The notes: a model not told the origin generated them from the letters alone. Shown: positions 25,724-34,541, numbered from the stretch's first letter. The stretch: DNA of 64,000 nt from Streptomyces cadmiisoli (GCF_003261055.1 NZ_CP030073.1:2294001-2358000), one strand, 5' to 3'. Made by a program: numbers and translations.

Positions 25724-26596
25724 ATGCCTGGAATTCCCGGCGGCACCGTCACCCCGGCCGACGGCCTCACGCTCTCCCGGCTGGGCTACGGCACCATGCG
25801 GCTCACCGGGCCGAACGTCTTCGGCCCGCCCGAAAACCGTGCGCAGGCGCTGGCGGTGCTGCGCGAGGCGGTGGCCTCGGGCGTCACCCACATCGACACG
25901 GCCGACTTCTACGGTCCCGTCGTCGTCAACGAACTGATCAGGCAGGCGCTGCACCCCTACCCGGCGGACCTGCGCATCGTCACGAAGGTGGGCGCCCGCC
26001 GGGACACGGACGGTGGCTGGATCCAGTCCCTGGACCCCGCCGATCTCAAGGAACAGGTCCGGGAGAACCTCCGGCACCTCGGTGTGGACACGCTCGACGT
26101 GGTCAATCTGCGCGTCGGCACGCACGACACGCCGAACGAGGACTCCGTGGCGGAGCAGTTCGGCGCGCTCACCGAGCTGCGCCAGGAAGGCCTGATCCGG
26201 CACCTGGGCCTGAGCTGTGTCTCGGAGCGCCAGCTCACCGAGGCCCGGGCCATCGCGCCCGTGGTCACCGTGCAGAACCTCTACAACCTGGCCGTGCGGC
26301 GCGACGACGCCCTGCTGGAGCGGTGCGAGGCCGAGAACATCGCCTTCGTGCCGTACTTCCCGCTGGGCGGGTTCACACCGCTGCAGTCCGGGACGCTGAC
26401 CCGGATCGCCGCCGCTCTGGACGCCTCGCCGCAGCAGGTGGCCCTGGCCTGGCTCCTGCACCGCTCCCCCGCCGTCGCCGTGATCCCGGGCACCTCGTCA
26501 CCGGCCCATCTGCGGGAGAACCTCGCGGCGGCTGACCTGGCCCTGCCGGCGGACGCGCTGGCCGAGCTGAACACGATCGGGGCGCCGGCCTCCTGA
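25724..26596 (+). CDS. Aldo/keto reductase
   Basis: This 290-residue TIM-barrel oxidoreductase has the family landmarks LGYGTMRLTG near the N-terminus, HIDTADFYG (catalytic Asp and Tyr), IVTKVGARR (catalytic Lys), the LGLSCVSERQL segment and the C-terminal VIPGTSSPAHLREN loop that binds NADPH. It would reduce aldehydes or ketones with NADPH in the cytoplasm; the substrate is unknown. GGAG lies ahead of the ATG. Its divergent XRE neighbour is the probable regulator. The stop codon is part of a hairpin. Confidence 0.9.
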   Translation: MPGIPGGTVTPADGLTLSRLGYGTMRLTGPNVFGPPENRAQALAVLREAVASGVTHIDTADFYGPVVVNELIRQALHPYPADLRIVTKVGARRDTDGGWIQSLDPADLKEQVRENLRHLGVDTLDVVNLRVGTHDTPNEDSVAEQFGALTELRQEGLIRHLGLSCVSERQLTEARAIAPVVTVQNLYNLAVRRDDALLERCEAENIAFVPYFPLGGFTPLQSGTLTRIAAALDASPQQVALAWLLHRSPAVAVIPGTSSPAHLRENLAAADLALPADALAELNTIGAPAS

Positions 26597-26605
26597 GGCC
26601 GGCGC
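26582..26605. terminator. Stem-loop across the aldo/keto reductase stop codon
   Basis: A perfect 11-bp stem (26582-26592 with 26595-26605) has a two-base loop and includes the TGA stop. It stands between two convergent genes and is a plausible bidirectional terminator. Confidence 0.55.
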
Positions 26606-26615
26606 GCGGCCGGGG

Positions 26616-27764
26616 TCAGGACAGGAAGTCGCGCGCCACGCGCTCCGCCGTCCGCTCCAGGATCGGACCGGCGTCCGCGATGCACTTCGCCACGTCCGGC
26701 TCGACGTCGGTCAGGGCGTACGCCCGGCGGATCCCGGCCCGGCCCAGCGCCTCGGGTGGCAGGGCCAGCCGGCCGCACACCGCGACGACCTCCTTGCCGG
26801 CGGCGCGGGCGGCCGCGGCGACCCCGGCCGGGGCCTTGCCGTGCAGGGTCTGCTCGTCCAGGGAGCCCTCGCCGGTGATCACCAGGTCCGCCTGCGCCAG
26901 GGCGGCGCCGAAGCCGAGGACGTCGAGCATGACCTCGATCCCGGGCCGGAACCGGGCGCCGACGATCAGCGCGCCGTACCCGATGCCGCCCGCCGCGCCC
27001 GCGCCCGGCGCCGAGGCGTACTCCCCGGCGCGCGGTCCGACGGCCCGCTCCAGCACCTGCGCGAAGTGCGCGAGCGCCGCGTCCAGCACCGCGACGTCGT
27101 CCGGTCCGGCGCCCTTCTGCGGCCCGTACACGGCGGGCGCGCCCTTGGGGCCGGTCAGCGGGTTGTCGACATCGCTCGCCAGCACGAGCCGCACGTCCGC
27201 CAGCCGGGGGTCCAGGCCGGACAGGTCGGCGGTCGCGAGGTCGCGCAGACCGCCGCCCCCGGGCGGCACCGGCCCGCCGTCGGCGGTGCTGAACCGGGCG
27301 CCGAGCGCGGCCAGCATTCCGGCGCCGCCGTCGGTGGTCGCGCTCCCGCCGACCCCGAAGACGATCGTGCGCGCCCCGGCGTCGAGCGCGGCCCGCAGCA
27401 GTTCCCCCGACCCGTACGTGGAAGCGGTCAGCGGCGCGAAGACCCCGGCCGGCAGCCGCTGGAGCCCGCTCGCCTCGGCCATCTCCACGACCGCGGTGTC
27501 GCCGCGCAGGGCGAACGCCGCCGTCACCTCGTCGCCGAGGGGTCCGGCGACCCGGACCGTGCGCCGCTCGAACCCGGCCGCGACCGCCGCGTCCACGGTC
27601 CCGTCGCCGCCGTCCGCCACGGGGAGCGCCGCGACCTCGACGTCGGGTACGACGCGGCGCAGTCCGGCCGTCACCCGCTGGGCGACCTGCACGGCCGTCA
27701 GCGATCCCTTGAACTTGTCCGCGGCGATCAGCACCCGACGGGCGCCGTCCACAGCCTCAACCAC
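26616..27764 (-). CDS. Glycerate kinase (GlxK/GarK family)
   Basis: This 382-residue enzyme shows the family signatures VLIAADKFKGSLTA at the N-terminus, VADGGDGTVDA, GVGGSATTDGGAGML and the late ITGEGSLDEQT loop. It phosphorylates D-glycerate with ATP, feeding C2/C3 acids into glycolysis. Glyoxylate made by the ethylmalonyl-CoA pathway or purine catabolism could in principle reach it, but that is inference. The GTG at 27764 is used because GGGGAAG lies upstream at suitable distance. It is convergent with the aldo/keto reductase and divergent from the ADP-ribosylglycohydrolase gene. Confidence 0.92.
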   Translation of the reverse strand: MVEAVDGARRVLIAADKFKGSLTAVQVAQRVTAGLRRVVPDVEVAALPVADGGDGTVDAAVAAGFERRTVRVAGPLGDEVTAAFALRGDTAVVEMAEASGLQRLPAGVFAPLTASTYGSGELLRAALDAGARTIVFGVGGSATTDGGAGMLAALGARFSTADGGPVPPGGGGLRDLATADLSGLDPRLADVRLVLASDVDNPLTGPKGAPAVYGPQKGAGPDDVAVLDAALAHFAQVLERAVGPRAGEYASAPGAGAAGGIGYGALIVGARFRPGIEVMLDVLGFGAALAQADLVITGEGSLDEQTLHGKAPAGVAAAARAAGKEVVAVCGRLALPPEALGRAGIRRAYALTDVEPDVAKCIADAGPILERTAERVARDFLS

Positions 27765-27933
27765 CTTGTCTTCCCCTTGCTCTCCGGGCCCCGCCCACGT
27801 CGGGGCCGGTCGCGCCGTTGCGACCCTAACCGCAGGACTGTCCCGCCGTCATGCCCCGCCCGCACCGTGGAACGCCCGCGGAACCCGCCCCCGACGGCCG
27901 GTGCCGGGCGCCGGAATCGGGTAGACCGGTGGT

Positions 27934-29010
27934 ATGACCCCTGTGGGCACCGAGCCGGAGCTCGCCGACCGCATCCTCGGGGGCTGGCTGGGCCGTGTCG
28001 CCGGCAACATGCTCGGCAAACCGGTCGAGCAGGGCGACCTGTGGACACGCGACCGCATCGACCGCTACCTCCGTCAGGCCCGCGCGCTGCCCCTCACCGA
28101 CTACCTTCCCGAACCGCCCGCCGACGGCGACGGCCCGCGGCTGCGCCCGGAGTGGCGCAGTTGCGTCCGCGGCCGCATCCACGGCAGTTGCCGCGACGAC
28201 GACGTCGACTACGCCGTCCTCGGCCTGGACCTGCTGGAGACGCACGGCTTCGGGTTCAGCACCGAGCAGGTCGGCGACCTGTGGCTGCTGCGGCTGCCGT
28301 ACCTCCAGACGTTCACCGCGGAGCGGGCCGCCTACCGCAATCTCGCGGGCGGCCTCAAACCGCCGCTGACGGCGACGTACGACAACCCCTACCAGGAGTG
28401 GATCGGCGCCCTGATCCGCGCCGACATCTACGGCTGGACCTGCCCGGGCGCCCCGCGCCGCGCCGCCGCGCTGGCCCGCCGGGACGCGGTGCTGTCGCAC
28501 ACCGGCAACGGCGTGTACGGCGCGATGTGGGCGGCGGCGCTCATCTCGGCCGCGTTCACGGCCCCCACCGTCCGGCACGCCCTGGACGAGTCCCTGACCG
28601 TGGTCCCCGCGAGCTGCCGGCTGGCCCGCACCGTCCGCCGGGTCGCCTCGCTCCACGAGGCCCGGCTGCCCTGGGAGGACACCCTCACCACGATGGCCGA
28701 GGAGACCGCCGGACTCGGCTGGATCCACACCGTCCCGAACGCGGCGGTGCTCACCGCGGGGCTGCTGTACGGCGACGGCGACTTCACCCGCACCATCACG
28801 CTCACCGTCCGCGGGGGCCTGGACACCGACTCCAACGGTGCCACCGCGGGCTCGGTCGCCGGTGTGCTGACCGGCGCGGACGACATCCCCGCCCAGTGGA
28901 AGGACCCGCTGGAGGACACCGTGCGCAGCGCGGTGTTCGGCTTCGACGGGGTGCGGATCAGCGAGCTGGCGAGGCGGACCCTGCGGCTGGCGCTCGCGGA
29001 GGCCGCGTAG
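27934..29010 (+). CDS. ADP-ribosylglycohydrolase (ARH/DraG) family protein
   Basis: This 358-residue all-helical protein begins with ADRILGGWLGRVAGNMLGKPVE, has acidic metal-site residues in CRDDDVDYAV, and ends with the family motif GGLDTDSNGATAGSVAG, where the Asp residues bind two magnesium ions. Family members remove ADP-ribose from proteins or hydrolyse O-acetyl-ADP-ribose; some bacterial members act on other N-glycosides. It precedes NUDIX and sirtuin genes on the same strand, which supports a link to ADP-ribose metabolism. No strong ribosome-binding site precedes the ATG. Confidence 0.85.
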   Translation: MTPVGTEPELADRILGGWLGRVAGNMLGKPVEQGDLWTRDRIDRYLRQARALPLTDYLPEPPADGDGPRLRPEWRSCVRGRIHGSCRDDDVDYAVLGLDLLETHGFGFSTEQVGDLWLLRLPYLQTFTAERAAYRNLAGGLKPPLTATYDNPYQEWIGALIRADIYGWTCPGAPRRAAALARRDAVLSHTGNGVYGAMWAAALISAAFTAPTVRHALDESLTVVPASCRLARTVRRVASLHEARLPWEDTLTTMAEETAGLGWIHTVPNAAVLTAGLLYGDGDFTRTITLTVRGGLDTDSNGATAGSVAGVLTGADDIPAQWKDPLEDTVRSAVFGFDGVRISELARRTLRLALAEAA

Positions 29011-29085
29011 CGCGGCGAGATCGCCCGGGTGCCGTGCGCGCCCCTCGGCGGACCGCGAGCCCGCGGGGCGGCGGCGCGCGCTGGT

Positions 29086-29091
29086 TACCCT
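29086..29091 (+). promoter_or_regulatory. -10 hexamer of a leaderless promoter for the NUDIX gene
   Basis: TACCCT ends six bases before the ATG at 29098 and no Shine-Dalgarno sequence is present, so transcription probably starts at the start codon. Confidence 0.45.
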
Positions 29092-29097
29092 TCCGGG

Positions 29098-29589
29098 ATG
29101 ACCACTGCTGACTTCGCCGCCTACATCGCGGGGCTGCCCCGTGTCCTCGCCGGGGCCGCCGCGCTGTTCCGTGACACCGAGGGCCGCGTCCTGCTCGTCG
29201 AGCCCAACTACCGCGAGGGCTGGGCCCTTCCGGGCGGCACGATCGAGTCCGACGACGGCGAGACCCCGCGTCAGGGCGCCCGCCGGGAGACCGCCGAGGA
29301 GATCGGCCTGGACCGGGAGCTCGGCCGCCTGCTCGCGGTGGACTGGGTGCACGGCACGGGCCGGCCGCCGCTGGTGGCGTATCTGTACGACGGCGGGGTG
29401 CTCCCCGAGGAGGACCTCAAGGCGATCCGGTTGCAGGAGGAGGAGCTGCTGTCCTGGCGGCTGGTGCCGCGGGAGGACGTGACCGGCTATCTGCCCGGCG
29501 CCCTGGGCCGCCGTGTGCTGGCGGCGCTCGACGTCCTGGCGGACGGTTCGGGGACGGCCGAGCTGGAGAACGGCCACCGGGCAGGGTGA
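29098..29589 (+). CDS. NUDIX hydrolase
   Basis: This 163-residue protein has a NUDIX box in two parts, ALPGGTIESDDGE and ARRETAEEIGL, giving the R-E-T-A-E-E metal-binding helix. The loop between GG and the first Glu is a few residues longer than the strict consensus, as in many Streptomyces members. It would hydrolyse a nucleoside diphosphate linked to another moiety; ADP-ribose is an attractive substrate next to ADP-ribosylglycohydrolase and sirtuin genes, but this is inferred. The ATG at 29098 is chosen because a -10 hexamer stands at leaderless distance; a longer in-frame start has no support. Confidence 0.85.
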   Translation: MTTADFAAYIAGLPRVLAGAAALFRDTEGRVLLVEPNYREGWALPGGTIESDDGETPRQGARRETAEEIGLDRELGRLLAVDWVHGTGRPPLVAYLYDGGVLPEEDLKAIRLQEEELLSWRLVPREDVTGYLPGALGRRVLAALDVLADGSGTAELENGHRAG

Positions 29590-29690
29590 CCGCGAGGGCC
29601 CGGGGCCGGCTCCGCGGCGCGGGCACGCGGCCCGGTGCGCGCACGCGGCCGGCCCCCGGTCATCCGTTCGCCCCGGGCGGGCAACCGTCC

Positions 29691-29696
29691 TAGTCT
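29691..29696 (+). promoter_or_regulatory. -10 hexamer of a leaderless promoter for the sirtuin gene
   Basis: TAGTCT ends six bases before the ATG at 29703. No ribosome-binding site lies between, consistent with a leaderless mRNA. Confidence 0.5.
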
Positions 29697-29702
29697 CGGG
29701 CC

Positions 29703-30440
29703 ATGAACAGGCCCCTGGTTGCCATCCTCAGCGGCGCAGGCATCTCGACCGATTCCGGGATCCCCGACTATCGCGGCCCGAACGGACTGTGGCGGCGGGA
29801 CCCGGAGGCGGAGAAGCTCGTCACCTACGACCACTACATGCGCGACCCGGAGATCCGGCGGCGGTCCTGGCAGATGCGGCGCAAGACCGGCGCGCTGGAC
29901 GCCGAGCCCAACGCGGCGCACCGGGCGGTGGCCGATCTGGAGCGGGCGGGGGTGCCGGTGCGGGTCATCACCCAGAACGTGGACGGGCTGCACCAGCTCG
30001 CCGGGGTGTCCGCCCGCAAGGTGCTGGAGCTGCACGGCACCGCTCGCCAGGTGGTGTGCACCAAGTGCCACGCGCGCGGACTGATGGCGGACGCGCTCGC
30101 CCGGGTCGACGTCGGCGAGGAGGACCCGCCGTGTCTGGAGTGCGGCGGGATCCTGAAGTCGGCGACCGTGATGTTCGGCGAACACCTCGACCCGGTGGTC
30201 CTGGGCGAGGCGGTCGCGATCACCAAGGCGTGTCAGGTCTTCATCGCCGTCGGCACCAGCCTCCAGGTGCATCCCGCCGCCGGGCTGGCCGGCCTCGCCG
30301 CTGAGCACGGCGCCAGCCTGATCATCGTCAACGCCGAGCCGACGCCGTACGACGAGCTGGCCGACGAGGTGATCCGGGAACCCATCGGGTCCGCCCTGCC
30401 GGTCCTGCTGGACCGGCTGAGCGTCGAGAACGACTACTGA
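29703..30440 (+). CDS. cobB: Sirtuin NAD-dependent protein deacylase
   Basis: This 245-residue protein carries the full sirtuin signature set: GAGISTDSGIPDYRG (11-25), TQNVDGLH (90-97), the catalytic His111 in LELHGTA, and a structural zinc site of Cys119, Cys122, Cys144 and Cys147. It removes acetyl or other acyl groups from lysines using NAD, releasing nicotinamide and O-acyl-ADP-ribose. In actinomycetes such enzymes activate acyl-CoA synthetases. It follows the ADP-ribosylglycohydrolase and NUDIX genes, whose products could process the ADP-ribose by-product. It ends convergent with ogt. Confidence 0.95.
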   Translation: MNRPLVAILSGAGISTDSGIPDYRGPNGLWRRDPEAEKLVTYDHYMRDPEIRRRSWQMRRKTGALDAEPNAAHRAVADLERAGVPVRVITQNVDGLHQLAGVSARKVLELHGTARQVVCTKCHARGLMADALARVDVGEEDPPCLECGGILKSATVMFGEHLDPVVLGEAVAITKACQVFIAVGTSLQVHPAAGLAGLAAEHGASLIIVNAEPTPYDELADEVIREPIGSALPVLLDRLSVENDY

Positions 30441-30500
30441 ACGCGCCGAGCCGGTCCTCGCGGGCACGCCCTGTCCTCCCGGGCACGCCCCAGTGCGGCA

Positions 30501-30992
30501 CTAGAAGAGGGCCGCGCCCCGTTCGAAGTCCAGCAGGCGCTGCTTGCGCTCCAGGCCGCCGCCGTAGCCGGTCAGGCCGCCGCTCGCGCCGATGACGCGA
30601 TGGCAGGGGACGATGATGCCGACCGGGTTCCGGCCGTTGGCCAGGCCCACGGCGCGGGAGGCCTGGGGGTTGCCGAGGGTGTCGGCGAGTTCGCCGTAGG
30701 TGCGGGTCTCGCCGTAGGGGATGCCGCGCAGGCGCTCCCAGACGGACCGCTGGAACGGCGTGCCGTGCAGGCGGAGTTCGACGGTGAACTCCTTCAACTC
30801 GCCCGCGAAGTAGGCCTCCAGCTGTTCCTCGGCCTCGGCGAAGGGCGCCTCGTCGGGTTCGCCGAAGGTCTCCTCCGGCGGGCGGTGCCGCTGATCGGTC
30901 ATGTACAGGCCGCACAGGACGCCGTCGTCGGCGACCAGGGTGAGGGGCCCGTACGGGCTGTCGATGACGGTGTGCTGCTTCTTGGCGGTCAT
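30501..30992 (-). CDS. ogt: Methylated-DNA-protein-cysteine methyltransferase
   Basis: This 163-residue suicide DNA-repair protein has the active site PCHRVIG with acceptor Cys130. The preceding RAVGLANGRNPVGIIV and the helix LGNPQASRAVG contain the arginine finger region. It transfers alkyl groups from O6-alkylguanine to itself. It lies nine bases downstream of the Ada-AlkA gene, so the two probably form an alkylation-repair operon controlled by that regulator. The ATG at 30992 has AGGGA upstream. Confidence 0.94.
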   Translation of the reverse strand: MTAKKQHTVIDSPYGPLTLVADDGVLCGLYMTDQRHRPPEETFGEPDEAPFAEAEEQLEAYFAGELKEFTVELRLHGTPFQRSVWERLRGIPYGETRTYGELADTLGNPQASRAVGLANGRNPVGIIVPCHRVIGASGGLTGYGGGLERKQRLLDFERGAALF

Positions 30993-31001
30993 GGAACGTC
31001 C

Positions 31002-32483
31002 CTAGACAGGAAGGAAGTTGATCGGGTGGCTGTCGGTCGCCCACAGGTACTGGACGGCGTACGCCCGCCAGGGCCGCCAGGCGGCCGACCGGGCGGTGAG
31101 GGCCGCGGGGGTGGACGGCAGGCCCAGCTCCCCCGCCGCACGGCGGATGCCGAGGTCGGTGGGGAGGAACGCGTCGGGGTCGCCGAGGGCGCGCATGGCG
31201 ATGACGTCGGCCGTCCACGGCCCGAACCCCGGCAGGGCGAGCAGCAGCGCCCGGGTCCGCGGCCAGTCGCTCTCCACGCCCAGCTGGAGGGAGCCGTCGG
31301 CGAGCCGGCCGACGAGTGTGGTGAACGTCCGCCGGCGGGTGCCGGGCATCGCCAGCGTCTCGGGGTCGATCGCGGCGAGCGCCTCCGGGGCGGGGAAGAG
31401 GTGGGTGAGCCCGCCCTCGGGGTCGTCGACGGGCTCGCCGTGCGCGGTGACCAGGCGCGCGGCGTGGGTGCGGGCGGCGGCGGTGGAGACCTGCTGTCCC
31501 AGTACGGCCCGTACGGCGAACTCCGCCTCGTCGACGGTGCGCGGCACCCGTCGGCCCGGGGCCTTGTCCACCAGCGGCGCGAGAACCGGGTCGGTGCGCA
31601 GATGGCCGTCGACGGCGACCGGGTCGGCGTCCAGGTCGAGCATGCGGCGGCAGCGGCTGATGGCGACCGGCAGGTCGCGCAGGTCGCTGAGGGTGAGGCG
31701 GCAGGCGATGTGGTCGGGGTGCGGGGTGAGCGCGGCGATGCCGTGGCCGTACGGCAGGCGGAGCGTGCGCCGGTAGGCGCCGTCCCGCCATTCCTCCACG
31801 CCCGGTACGGCGGTGGCGGCCAGGTGGCCGAAGAGGTTGTCCGGGTTGAGCGGGGCGCGGAACGGCAGCCGCAGGGACAGGGCGCCGGGGGTGTTTCCGG
31901 CGCGGCCCCGCGGCACCCGGGTGCGCAGTTCGCTCGGGGTGAGGGCGTAGACCTCGCGGACGGTGTCGTTGAAGGTGCGGATCGAGGAGAAGCCGGCCGC
32001 GAACGCGATCTGCGCCATGGGGAGCGCGGTCGTCTCGACGAGCAGCCGGGCGGTCTGGGCGCGCTGGGCGCGGGCCAGGGCGAGCGGGCCGGCGCCCAGT
32101 TCGGCGAGCAGCTGGCGTTCCACCTGGCGGGTGCTGTAGCCGAGCCGTGCGGCGAGCCCGGGCACGCCGTCGCGGTCGACGACGCCGTCGGCGATCAGCC
32201 GCACGGCCCGGGCGACCGCGTCGGCCCGCTGGTTCCACTCCGGGGAGCCGGGGCTGGTGTCCGGGCGGCAGCGCTTGCAGGCCCGGAAACCGGCCTGCTG
32301 GCAGGCGGCCGCGCTCGGGTGGAACACCATGTTCTCGGGCTTCGGCGGCACGACGGGGCAGCTGGGCCGGCAGTAGATCCCGGTGCTCAGGACCGCGGTG
32401 AAGAACCATCCGTCGAACCGGGCGTCCTTGGACCGGACAGCGCGCAGACAGCGCTCGGTGTCGGTGTGCATCCCGTTCTGCAT
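31002..32483 (-). CDS. Ada-AlkA fusion: methylation sensor, AraC HTH and 3-methyladenine DNA glycosylase
   Basis: This 493-residue protein starts with the Ada zinc domain. With the ATG at 32483 its cysteines are Cys38, Cys42, Cys69 and Cys72, the same numbers as in E. coli Ada, where Cys38 accepts methyl from phosphotriesters; this supports the start. An AraC-type double HTH follows (about 85-195). Then come an AlkA N-terminal domain and the helix-hairpin-helix glycosylase domain (LPGFGPWTADVIAMRAL, catalytic Asp in FLPTDLGI). It would sense methylation damage, activate its own operon and excise alkylated bases. Upstream starts are possible but less convincing. Ogt follows after nine bases. 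Confidence 0.93.
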   Translation of the reverse strand: MQNGMHTDTERCLRAVRSKDARFDGWFFTAVLSTGIYCRPSCPVVPPKPENMVFHPSAAACQQAGFRACKRCRPDTSPGSPEWNQRADAVARAVRLIADGVVDRDGVPGLAARLGYSTRQVERQLLAELGAGPLALARAQRAQTARLLVETTALPMAQIAFAAGFSSIRTFNDTVREVYALTPSELRTRVPRGRAGNTPGALSLRLPFRAPLNPDNLFGHLAATAVPGVEEWRDGAYRRTLRLPYGHGIAALTPHPDHIACRLTLSDLRDLPVAISRCRRMLDLDADPVAVDGHLRTDPVLAPLVDKAPGRRVPRTVDEAEFAVRAVLGQQVSTAAARTHAARLVTAHGEPVDDPEGGLTHLFPAPEALAAIDPETLAMPGTRRRTFTTLVGRLADGSLQLGVESDWPRTRALLLALPGFGPWTADVIAMRALGDPDAFLPTDLGIRRAAGELGLPSTPAALTARSAAWRPWRAYAVQYLWATDSHPINFLPV

Positions 32484-32538
32484 GCCTCCAGCATCGGCCA
32501 CCGGCCGGGCCCGGGCTGGCGAGAATCCGACATCGACC

Positions 32539-34476
32539 TCAGGTGTCCTGGGGCGGGCCGGATCGCCAGGCCGACTCACGCAGCAGCCGGAGTCCGTTCA
32601 GGCCGACCAGCACCGTCGACCCCTCGTGCCCGGCGACACCGAGCGGCAGCGGAAGGTGGCCGGCCAGGTCCCAGACGACCAGCACGGTGATGAACGTGCC
32701 CGCGACGACCAGGTTCTGCACGACGAGCCGGCGGGCCGCCCGGGAGAGCCGTACGACCGCGGGGACGGTGGCCAGTTCGTCGCGTACGACGACGGCGTCC
32801 GCGCTCTCCAGGGCGAGGTCGGAGCCCGCGCGGCCCATGGCCAGTCCGCAGTGCGCGGCGGCCAGGGCGGGAGCGTCGTTGACGCCGTCGCCGACGAAGA
32901 GGACCTTGCGGCCGGCCCCCTGAAGGCCGCGTACGGCGTTGACCTTGTCCTCGGGCAGCAGCCCTGCGCGCACGTCGGTGATGCCGGTGGCCTCGGCGAC
33001 CCGGGCGGCGGCGGGTGCGGTGTCGCCGGTGAGCAGGACGGGGGAGATCCCGGTGAGGGCGGTGAGCGCGGCGGTGGCGGCGGGCGCCTCGGGGCGGAGG
33101 CGGTCGGTGAGGGCGAGCGTGCCGACCGGTGCGCCGTCGCGGACGACCAGGACGACGGTCGCGCCGTCCGCGCGCCCGGTGGGCACCGGCGCGCGGCCGA
33201 CGCTCACCTCGTGCCCCTCGACCACCGCGGTGACCCCCCGGCCCGGGGCGGCACTGAAGTCGGCGGCGGGCGCGATCGGCAGGTTCCGGGCGCGGGCGGC
33301 AGTCACGATCGCGCGGGCCAGCGGGTGCTCGCTGGAATACTCGGCCGCGGCGGCCAGCGCGAGGAGGCGGTCCTCGTCGAGGCCGGAGTCGGACAGCGGC
33401 CGTACATGTGTCACCTCGGGCGCGCCCTCGGTGAGGGTGCCGGTCTTGTCCAGGGCGGCGAGGTCGATCTCGCCGAGGCGCTCCATCGCGACCGCCGACT
33501 TGACCAGCACGCCGTGCCGGCCCGCGTTGGCGATGGCGGACAGCAGGGGCGGCATCGTCGCCAGGACGACGGCGCACGGAGAGGCGACGATCATGAAGGT
33601 CATGGCGCGCAGCAACGCGTCGGTGAGGGCGGCGCCGAAGGCGAGCGGCACGGCGAAGACGGCGAGGGTGGCGGCCACCACGCCGACCGCGTAGCGCTGT
33701 TCGACCTTCTCGATGAACAACTGGGTGGGCGCCTTGGTGCGGGAGGCCTCCTCGACCAGGGTGACGATCCGGGCGATGACGAAGTCGGCGGGGTCGCGGG
33801 CGACGCGGACGCGCAGGGCGCCGGCGCCGTTGAGGGTGCCCGCGAAGACCTCGTCGCCGGGGCGTTTGACGACGGGCAGGGGTTCGCCGGTGACGGTGGC
33901 CTGGTCGGCCTCGCTGACGCCGTCCAGGACCGTGCCGTCGGCGCCGATGCGCTCGCCGGGGCGGACCAGCAGCACATCGCCGACGGCGAGTGCGCAGGCC
34001 GGTACGGTCCGCTCGGTGCCGTCCTCGGCCAGCCGGGTCGCCGTGGCGGGGGCGAGGTCGAGCAGACCGCGCACGGAGTCCGCGGTACGGGCGGTGGCGA
34101 GGGCCTCCAGGGCGCCCGAGGTGGCGAAGATGACGATCAGCAGGGCGCCGTCGAGGACTTGTCCGATCGAGGCCGCGCCGAGCGCCGCGACGATCATCAG
34201 CAGGTCGACGTCGAGGGTCTTCTCACGCAGTGCGCGCAGCCCTTCGAGGGCCGGTTCCCAGCCGCCGGTGACGTACGCGAGCGCGTAGAGGGGGCCGTAC
34301 GCCCACCCGGGGGCGCCGCCGAGGTCCAGGGCGAGCGCCACCAGGAAGGCCACGAGGGCCGCGAGCGCCCAGCGGGCCTCGGGCAGGGCGAGGACGCGCG
34401 TGCGGCGCCGGGGTGCCCTCGGGGTGCGGGTGGGGGACGCATGGGGTGCGAGAGTCGCTGACACGCCGGCCACCAT
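32539..34476 (-). CDS. P1B-4-type heavy-metal-exporting ATPase (CtpJ/CtpD-like)
   Basis: This membrane pump of about 645 residues has the phosphorylation motif DKTGT, the actuator VTGEPLPV, the hinge GDGVNDAPAL, and two features of the P1B-4 subgroup: SPC in the metal-binding helix (MIVASPCAVV) and HEGST near the C-terminus. No N-terminal CxxC metal-binding domain is present. P1B-4 pumps export cobalt, nickel, iron(II) or zinc. In M. tuberculosis NmtR controls the P1B-4 pump CtpJ, and an NmtR orthologue is encoded divergently here. The start is uncertain: ATG 34476, GTG 34473 or ATG 34488. Confidence 0.9.
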   Translation of the reverse strand: MVAGVSATLAPHASPTRTPRAPRRRTRVLALPEARWALAALVAFLVALALDLGGAPGWAYGPLYALAYVTGGWEPALEGLRALREKTLDVDLLMIVAALGAASIGQVLDGALLIVIFATSGALEALATARTADSVRGLLDLAPATATRLAEDGTERTVPACALAVGDVLLVRPGERIGADGTVLDGVSEADQATVTGEPLPVVKRPGDEVFAGTLNGAGALRVRVARDPADFVIARIVTLVEEASRTKAPTQLFIEKVEQRYAVGVVAATLAVFAVPLAFGAALTDALLRAMTFMIVASPCAVVLATMPPLLSAIANAGRHGVLVKSAVAMERLGEIDLAALDKTGTLTEGAPEVTHVRPLSDSGLDEDRLLALAAAAEYSSEHPLARAIVTAARARNLPIAPAADFSAAPGRGVTAVVEGHEVSVGRAPVPTGRADGATVVLVVRDGAPVGTLALTDRLRPEAPAATAALTALTGISPVLLTGDTAPAAARVAEATGITDVRAGLLPEDKVNAVRGLQGAGRKVLFVGDGVNDAPALAAAHCGLAMGRAGSDLALESADAVVVRDELATVPAVVRLSRAARRLVVQNLVVAGTFITVLVVWDLAGHLPLPLGVAGHEGSTVLVGLNGLRLLRESAWRSGPPQDT

Positions 34477-34484
34477 ACAGGAAT

Positions 34485-34522
34485 ACATGAAGAACCATTC
34501 ACATGAAGAGGGATTCATGTGA
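34485..34522. promoter_or_regulatory. NmtR/SmtB-type operator between the pump and regulator genes
   Basis: TCACATGAA-GAGGGA-TTCATGTGA (34499-34522) is a perfect 9-bp-arm palindrome with the TGAA-N6-TTCA core typical of ArsR/SmtB-family sites. It overlaps two direct 16-bp repeats (34485-34500 and 34501-34516) that differ only in the middle. It lies between the divergent start codons and just ahead of the regulator's -10 hexamer. Confidence 0.75.
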
Positions 34523-34528
34523 CCTCGG

Positions 34529-34534
34529 TAAGAT
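34529..34534 (+). promoter_or_regulatory. -10 hexamer of nmtR
   Basis: TAAGAT ends seven bases before the ATG at 34542, suggesting a leaderless transcript directly repressed by protein bound to the palindrome at 34499-34522. Confidence 0.55.
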
Positions 34535-34541
34535 ACCGCTC

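Noticed and set aside
34503..34541. Upstream in-frame ATG at 34503 as start of the ArsR-family regulator.
   Set aside because: It lies inside the operator palindrome, and the ATG at 34542 gives MGHG, the metal-binding N-terminus of NmtR.
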